A DNA stretch of 64,000 bases from Halisarca cf. caerulea. Taxonomy: Eukaryota; Porifera; Demospongiae; Chondrillida; Halisarcidae. This document shows, one piece after another, positions 58,170 through 64,000 of this stretch; the first letter of the stretch is position 1; each line of letters opens with the position of its first letter. Location: NCBI GenBank assembly GCA_963170055.1, contig CAUJGJ010000016.1, positions 7,501 through 71,500 on the forward strand. Reading direction: 5' to 3'. The notes beneath the pieces were generated by a model. It was not told where the DNA came from. It saw only the letters and a list, made by a program, of their open reading frames with translations, and ran no database searches. Made by a program: the position numbers and the translations under genes.

Positions 58170-60578
58170 TCAGAACACAGCTACTCGGTTGTCATCACAC
58201 AGTGTAACAAGGAGATCTCCATTGTGGTCAATAGCTAGACCACAAGGATTAGAGTCAACTTGGAAACTGTGAATGAACTGTCCCATTGTCCCACAGATGA
58301 CAATGTGCTTGTCTTTCGCATTGTAATTTTCTATGGGACTGTTGCACATGTCACAATAATCACTGTGTGGTATATTTTGGTCTACTAGTACTAACACATA
58401 AAGATCAGTTGTAATGATGATGCTGAAAGGAGTCATCAGCTGTCCTACACCAAATTTTCTCAGGTATACTCCATTGGCACTGAAAACCTGTATATGAGAG
58501 TTGCTGTCAAGTACATACATGTCCCCCTCCTCATCTGGGACAAAGGCCACTGAATGAGGTCCATTGAACTGTCCAGGACCACTACCTTGTGATCCGATAG
58601 TGCGAATGAGCTGACCATCCAAAGTGAATACCGATATCCTGTGATTTCCATAATCAGCTACAAAAACATGTTTGTTGTGTACTGTCACACCCCTGGGTTG
58701 TGAGAGGTGTCCAACTCCAATTTGCCTGACAAAAGTTCCATCACTTTCAACCACTTCAACTCGATTATTGCCTTTGTTTCCAATATACAATCGATTGTCG
58801 CAGTCTACAGCAATGGCTTCAGGATAGTTCAGCTGCACATTTCCAGATCCTCGTTGGCCGATTGATCTGATGTACTTCCTCTGCTTATTGTACACATGGA
58901 TCTGATGTTGGTAATAGCCAGCAACAAATATGTCACCATTCTGACCTACTGCAATACCCCAAGGACCACCTCCCTGTTGGGGATAGTTGAGATATCTCTT
59001 GTTTGCTCCAAGTTCCCTCACATTCTTATTGAGCTTAGGTAAACCTGACTTAGGTATACCTGATGAGTGGAAGTTGACAACAAACGGACTTCCCCTAATG
59101 TCACTCCCGTTCACTCGAATGGACAGTTCACATTCTCCCCAGTACATACGAGGAAAGGATAGAGTGTACCTTCTGTTCTCATCATCGACTACCCTCGCTT
59201 TAATGGCTGGACCCAGGATGGGGGACTTGGGATGGAGAAAGGCCTCCACATTCTCCCCTCCTCTCTTACATCGGATGTTCTCTCTGTCAAATGTGGTCAC
59301 TGTCAATGTCACAGGATCTGAGCCATGCCATTGGACACTTTCAGGCTTGGGCTCCACTGTGCAGTTGGCAGGACAGGCTCCGGATTCTACAACACCGAAG
59401 TCTTCAATTGCCTTCAAAAGGACATCTTGGTTGGTGGGGTCAAAGGTCACCGCCTGAGACACTGTGCTCTCAAGTTCTTCCTGACACCACTTTGATGTCA
59501 CAACAGACTGGTGTGTTCGGACAAGCGTCTTACAAGCTAGCACATCGTGACTGCTACCACTGCTTAGGAGAAACTCAAGGGAGGATTCGGCGTTTGCTGA
59601 TTTCTCCTTCTCCCTCTCAGCAGTTGTGAGCTTGGAACTGATTGTACGCTTCTTCTCTTCTGCTGTGGTGATGACCTGCCTACGAAGTTCCTCCTTCCTC
59701 TTCTCCACTGCCTCATGGATGGTCTGGAAGGCTGCATCGATATTCACAAGTGAAGCCTCTTGCATATTGTCAACACTTCTGATCTGGCTCTGGAACTTCT
59801 TTTCAACCTTATCACATTTCTTAACAAAAGAGCCCGCAGTCCGACGAGCCATCTTGATAGACTGCACGTGGCGATCGGCTACATTGGGTTTGGTACTGAT
59901 GTGTTTGGGGTTGTGAGGAGGCTTATGATCAACAACACAAGCTTGACACATGAGTACATCACACTGTTCACAGATATATTTCAGAATTTCATCCTTGTGT
60001 CGTGGACATTGGACAATTGATGCATTCTTAGAGATTAATGCTGGATCACAAGGACCTGATGTACGCATTTCTTCCAATGCTTTCACGTTGTGTTCGTCAA
60101 AAGCGCTCATCATTTCATGGGCATCGTGACAGCGTTCACAGAGAAAATTATTGCAGTCAAAACAGAACACAGTTGAGTGTGCATCTGGTCTCCTGCACTT
60201 TCTGTTCTCGCAAGGAATAGGAGTATTCTTGGACACTTTGTGGGCCAGTTTTCTCCTCTCCATGTAACGAGCTAGGGGACCATTAGGAACTGGAAAACAG
60301 CACAAACTGTCCACTTTTTGACACTCGCTTACATTCCAGGTAGTGGATGTGTCCCCACATTTGGTGCATCTCAGACGGCCATTTTCCACTACCATATTAG
60401 GAAGACACTCTGCACACACTGAATGCAGACAACACAACAGGTAAGGATTGTTCAGTTCTTTCTTGCAGTGACCACATGTCACATCAGGTTCAATGACGAT
60501 GGGTGGTTCTTCTTCTTGTTGAGATAAGGACTTGTTCTGTGAGGACTGACGAGCTGGATCAGGACCACCTTCCGCCAT
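58170..60578 (-). CDS. TRIM-NHL E3 ubiquitin ligase with extended last blades, gene 8 (802 aa)
   Basis: The longest and most divergent intact member, starting MAEGGPDPAR. RING ligands are kept (CGHC, CCLHSVCAEC, CTKC), but the following linker is about six residues shorter (STTWNVSECQK). B-box 2 is the complete PHNPKH type, as in gene 1. Filamin has the CELSIRV variant, and the duplicated SSGIPKSGLPK linker resembles gene 1. In the propeller the blade 5 b-c loop, about five residues elsewhere (ADQSNS), is expanded to nearly 30 residues containing DYCDMCNSP; the frame stays open, so this is a real insertion and not a break. The last blade ends CDDNRVAVF. Other loops read AGYYQHQ, NKGNNR, ADYGNH and LDSNSH. 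It is the array member nearest the promoter-side edge. Confidence 0.92.
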   Translation of the reverse strand: MAEGGPDPARQSSQNKSLSQQEEEPPIVIEPDVTCGHCKKELNNPYLLCCLHSVCAECLPNMVVENGRLRCTKCGDTSTTWNVSECQKVDSLCCFPVPNGPLARYMERRKLAHKVSKNTPIPCENRKCRRPDAHSTVFCFDCNNFLCERCHDAHEMMSAFDEHNVKALEEMRTSGPCDPALISKNASIVQCPRHKDEILKYICEQCDVLMCQACVVDHKPPHNPKHISTKPNVADRHVQSIKMARRTAGSFVKKCDKVEKKFQSQIRSVDNMQEASLVNIDAAFQTIHEAVEKRKEELRRQVITTAEEKKRTISSKLTTAEREKEKSANAESSLEFLLSSGSSHDVLACKTLVRTHQSVVTSKWCQEELESTVSQAVTFDPTNQDVLLKAIEDFGVVESGACPANCTVEPKPESVQWHGSDPVTLTVTTFDRENIRCKRGGENVEAFLHPKSPILGPAIKARVVDDENRRYTLSFPRMYWGECELSIRVNGSDIRGSPFVVNFHSSGIPKSGLPKLNKNVRELGANKRYLNYPQQGGGPWGIAVGQNGDIFVAGYYQHQIHVYNKQRKYIRSIGQRGSGNVQLNYPEAIAVDCDNRLYIGNKGNNRVEVVESDGTFVRQIGVGHLSQPRGVTVHNKHVFVADYGNHRISVFTLDGQLIRTIGSQGSGPGQFNGPHSVAFVPDEEGDMYVLDSNSHIQVFSANGVYLRKFGVGQLMTPFSIIITTDLYVLVLVDQNIPHSDYCDMCNSPIENYNAKDKHIVICGTMGQFIHSFQVDSNPCGLAIDHNGDLLVTLCDDNRVAVF

Positions 60579-60584
60579 GTTGTT

Positions 60585-61148
60585 CTGGAAATCAAGGAAA
60601 GGAACGATGGATAAGTAAACACATGTGGGGTAATCTAGAGTCGCCAATAATTATTGACTGAAAGGAGTGCCATAGTACAGCAGATTAGTCCAGACCCATG
60701 TTCGCCGTGACTATGTGTTGTCTCCGATAATCGGACATTCGGAATAGGAAGATATGGTTATTATACAGCTTGACAATAGCAAAAGTAATTAGAGATATAC
60801 TGCTCCGCATTACCCGAGTGTGCCAAATCACCCCATGATCCCTACACGCCCTTATATCATAGAGTGTCTATGCTTATATAAGGTAAAAGCAGATAATTTC
60901 GGGAAGCTCAGTGGAAATTTCGGGAATGCCACTCGATAAACTGAATAGCCGAAGGAGATTAGGGGAAAGGTTATTGCCATATTCCGCATCTATTCTAGTC
61001 CCTTTTACCCCGATCAGTCTACTGACTGAAAAGAATAGTAACGTTCCCGGAATTACCAGCTTCCCAAAATTACCTGCTTTTACCTTAGTCCCGGGCCCCG
61101 CCGGTGTGAGTGCGAGTAAGGCCATGCAGTCTGCTGAGGTCAACTTAC
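60585..61148 (-). other. Predicted first intron of gene 8 (short form)
   Basis: Acceptor TTTCCAG before AACAACATGG; donor ACT|GTAAGTTG at 61143-61148. At only 564 bases it lacks all 20-, 91- and 35-bp arrays. It contains a 209-bp MITE, so the ancestral intron may have been about 350 bases. Confidence 0.5.
60879..61087. mobile_element. 209-bp MITE with TAAGGTAAAAGC ends
   Basis: The left end taaggtaaaagcagataatt and the complement of the right end (taaggtaaaagcaggtaatt) differ at one base in 20. The terminal AAGGTAAA is shared with the MITE family at 20697-20890. Confidence 0.8.
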
Positions 61149-61500
61149 AGTGAAATGATGAAGCAAACCAGAGAAGAGACCAATACGATTTGATCGACAA
61201 CACGGAGTGACGAGAACTGAAGGAGGAGAACGAGGAGAGCAAAATCAAAGCACTGTGGTGGCTTCTTGGAATACACGTGGTATGATCACGTGCACGAGGC
61301 GAGTACCGCCCTCTACTAATGGCTGCAAAATCCTCAGATGTTCCGACGATAACAGCATAGATACTCTAGTATGTATACAGATACTCTAGTATCTATGCTA
61401 TCTATGCACACACACACACACACGCACACACACACACGCACGCACACACGCACGCACGCACACACCGGCACACACCACAGTGCCGGCCTGGACGACTTCT
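61149..61500 (-). promoter_or_regulatory. Exon 1 and promoter block of gene 8
   Basis: The exon-like part next to the donor is followed 136 bases later by CACGTG (about 61287) and a CCGCCC word. The block is then split by a CA-rich insertion (61355-61485), which starts with a palindromic atactctagtat pair and ends in gccgg; the conserved ctggacgacttctggagg resumes at 61487. Confidence 0.45.
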
Positions 61501-61770
61501 GGAGGGGAAACTTCCTTCTGCCGAGGCCATGCACGATAAAGGAGAGAGGTGTACCCGTTGGTTAGAGTATCTATGGTTGGCTCTGGAAGGCCCTCATAGT
61601 AGCCAGTAGCACTGCATGACGGCCGGCTTAAAGCTCAACTGCGGCCAGCAACTTACTAGTGCATAGACACACATACACATACACACATGCACATACACAC
61701 ATGTACATGCACACACACACACACAAACGTACATACACATGCACACACGTATGCTTGTGCTTCTGCCCAG

Positions 61771-61852
61771 CTCACATGGTTGGTGAGACCAGCTGCTGAG
61801 GCAGCAGAGAAGGGGACTGTGAGGACATTCAAGGCCACTGTTGCTGGAACAG
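61771..61852 (+). CDS. Possible isolated internal coding exon (partial gene)
   Basis: An 82-base stretch is bounded by a ttctgcccag acceptor and an ACAG|GTCAGT donor and is open in one frame. It reads LTWLVRPAAEAAEKG followed by TVRTFKATVAGT. Codon composition differs from the CA-rich surroundings. No neighbouring exon was found, and no family is recognised. It could be a relic or chance. Confidence 0.3.
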
Positions 61853-61875
61853 GTCAGTCTGACTCTTGTCTCTTC

Positions 61876-62795
<920 letters not shown>

Positions 62796-62799
62796 GTGT

Positions 62800-64000
62800 G
62801 TTCGTGGGCATGCATATATATAATATCATACATACATGTATAATACAAACATATACTACAACACTGTTAGATAGTTTTATATAATATCATGCCTGCACAG
62901 TAGTACAATTTATATAATATTTGTACACAATACAATTATGTATAAGTTCATACTATATGCATACAGTGTAGTAAAGTTATGTGTATTATGATAATATGTA
63001 CTGCATGCGATGTTGCCGGGTGTTGTGATGGAGCATGGAATGTAATTAAAAATGCCATGCATTGGCCACACACCAGCAACCACAGTGTGCATGGGTTGTC
63101 ACGCACTATATAGCGATTGCTACCTCAGAGACACTCAACACCACCAACACATTGACCTCAAAACACACACAATTCATTCTCAACTCGCAATGACATTTTT
63201 GTGGGGAGCGATTTCGTGCCAGAAGTGTTTGGACACTTTCACGCCACATGTAACAGACGTTATTCCTCCAAGCAGTGGCCTTGGTGCATTCAAGCATGCA
63301 TTGCAGATTGGAATAGCCGAACAAATCTGCCAGATTCCATGTTGATGGAAATGGTACCACCGGAGCATGTAGGGCATTAAGAATTAATAGACATACAGAT
63401 GTGAGGTAGAGTGGTTAATGCGAGCACATGCGGCGAATGTTTGGAAATTCACAAAATGCACACACACAAACCGTCCCACAAGCATGCATGTGTTAGTGCA
63501 TGTAACTACCAACCATTAGTGGAGATGTACCTCTGTCAACACATCCCCTTTGACCATTTGCTGTGTAGTTGGTGAACATGCAAATGCCACTCTCGTGCAA
63601 TGCATATTAGCTGCCACCAAAAAGGAAATTTATGCTGCATCTAATGATAGTAATAATTCATGCAAACTTGTGTGAGCCTTCCTATATTATTAAAAGTATG
63701 TATATAGTTTCAGGAAACATCGGGCAAGCCTTCATGTACGTAAACAGTGTGACCTTCTGACGACCTTTTAGCCATACTTCACCTGGGGCTATAGGTTAGT
63801 ATTGTTCTATTCCATGATGTCATTGCATGGGTGATCACTCACCTATGAAAACTGACCCAAAATATATATGTGACGCTAAAAAGATTACATTTCAGCTTGC
63901 AAACTTCACCGCAGCCAACTGCATATTGCTTCCTTCTCCTCAAAAACCTGAAACTCAGAAAATCAATTTAATGCATAACTTGCTATTTAAAGTGGTCCAT
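62800..64000 (+). repeat. 2.9-kb repeat-rich segment, copy 3 (runs off the window)
   Basis: Co-linear with 11381 to about 12580. It contains a 98-codon open frame (63052-63345, plus) whose second half, from AMTFLWGAIS to the stop after EQICQIPC, is nearly the same in copy 1. No known domain was recognised, so it may or may not be coding. The minisatellite part of the segment would lie beyond the window. Confidence 0.75.

Overview
The window is animal (metazoan) nuclear DNA. It has interrupted gene models with consensus splice sites, abundant (CA/TG)n microsatellites, several minisatellite families and MITE-like palindromic elements, and a protein family (RING, B-boxes, coiled coil, filamin, NHL) confined to animals. 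A marine invertebrate, possibly a sponge or another early-branching lineage with expanded TRIM-NHL families, fits best. The species cannot be fixed from the sequence.

The core of the window is a head-to-tail array of eight TRIM-NHL genes, all on the minus strand and called here genes 1 to 8 in window order: 3453-5804, 9315-11226 (pseudogene), 15213-17555, 24257-26590, 35944-38280, 44032-46359, 51588-53927 and 58170-60578. Each intact gene encodes 775-802 residues in one uninterrupted coding exon: a C3HC4 RING, two B-box-type zinc modules, a coiled coil, a filamin/ABP280 domain and a C-terminal six-bladed NHL beta-propeller. The start codon lies six bases inside the exon, directly after a conserved splice acceptor. 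A conserved GTAAGT donor 0.56-2.6 kb further upstream predicts a non-coding first exon, with a conserved E-box/GC-box block beyond it.

The array grew by segmental duplication. A typical unit, read along the plus strand, holds: a CA-rich stretch; a 9-bp (cagtacatg)n array just 3' of the stop codon; the coding exon; a first intron carrying 20-bp, 91-bp and 35-bp minisatellites in variable copy number; the exon 1/promoter block; and 1.5-4 kb of intergenic sequence full of MITEs. A separate 2.9-kb repeat-rich segment occurs three times: inverted at 1-2960, direct at about 11381-14305 where it removes the 5' end of gene 2, and direct at 62800-64000, running off the window.

Functionally these should be E3 ubiquitin ligases with a near-constant catalytic and oligomerisation half and a propeller that differs from gene to gene mainly at loops on one face. 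That face is the one known NHL proteins use to bind ligands such as RNA. Together with visible gene conversion, gene loss and subfamily-specific loss of a zinc ligand, this looks like a rapidly evolving recognition repertoire. The recognition role is inference; the gene structure and the pattern of variation can be read directly.
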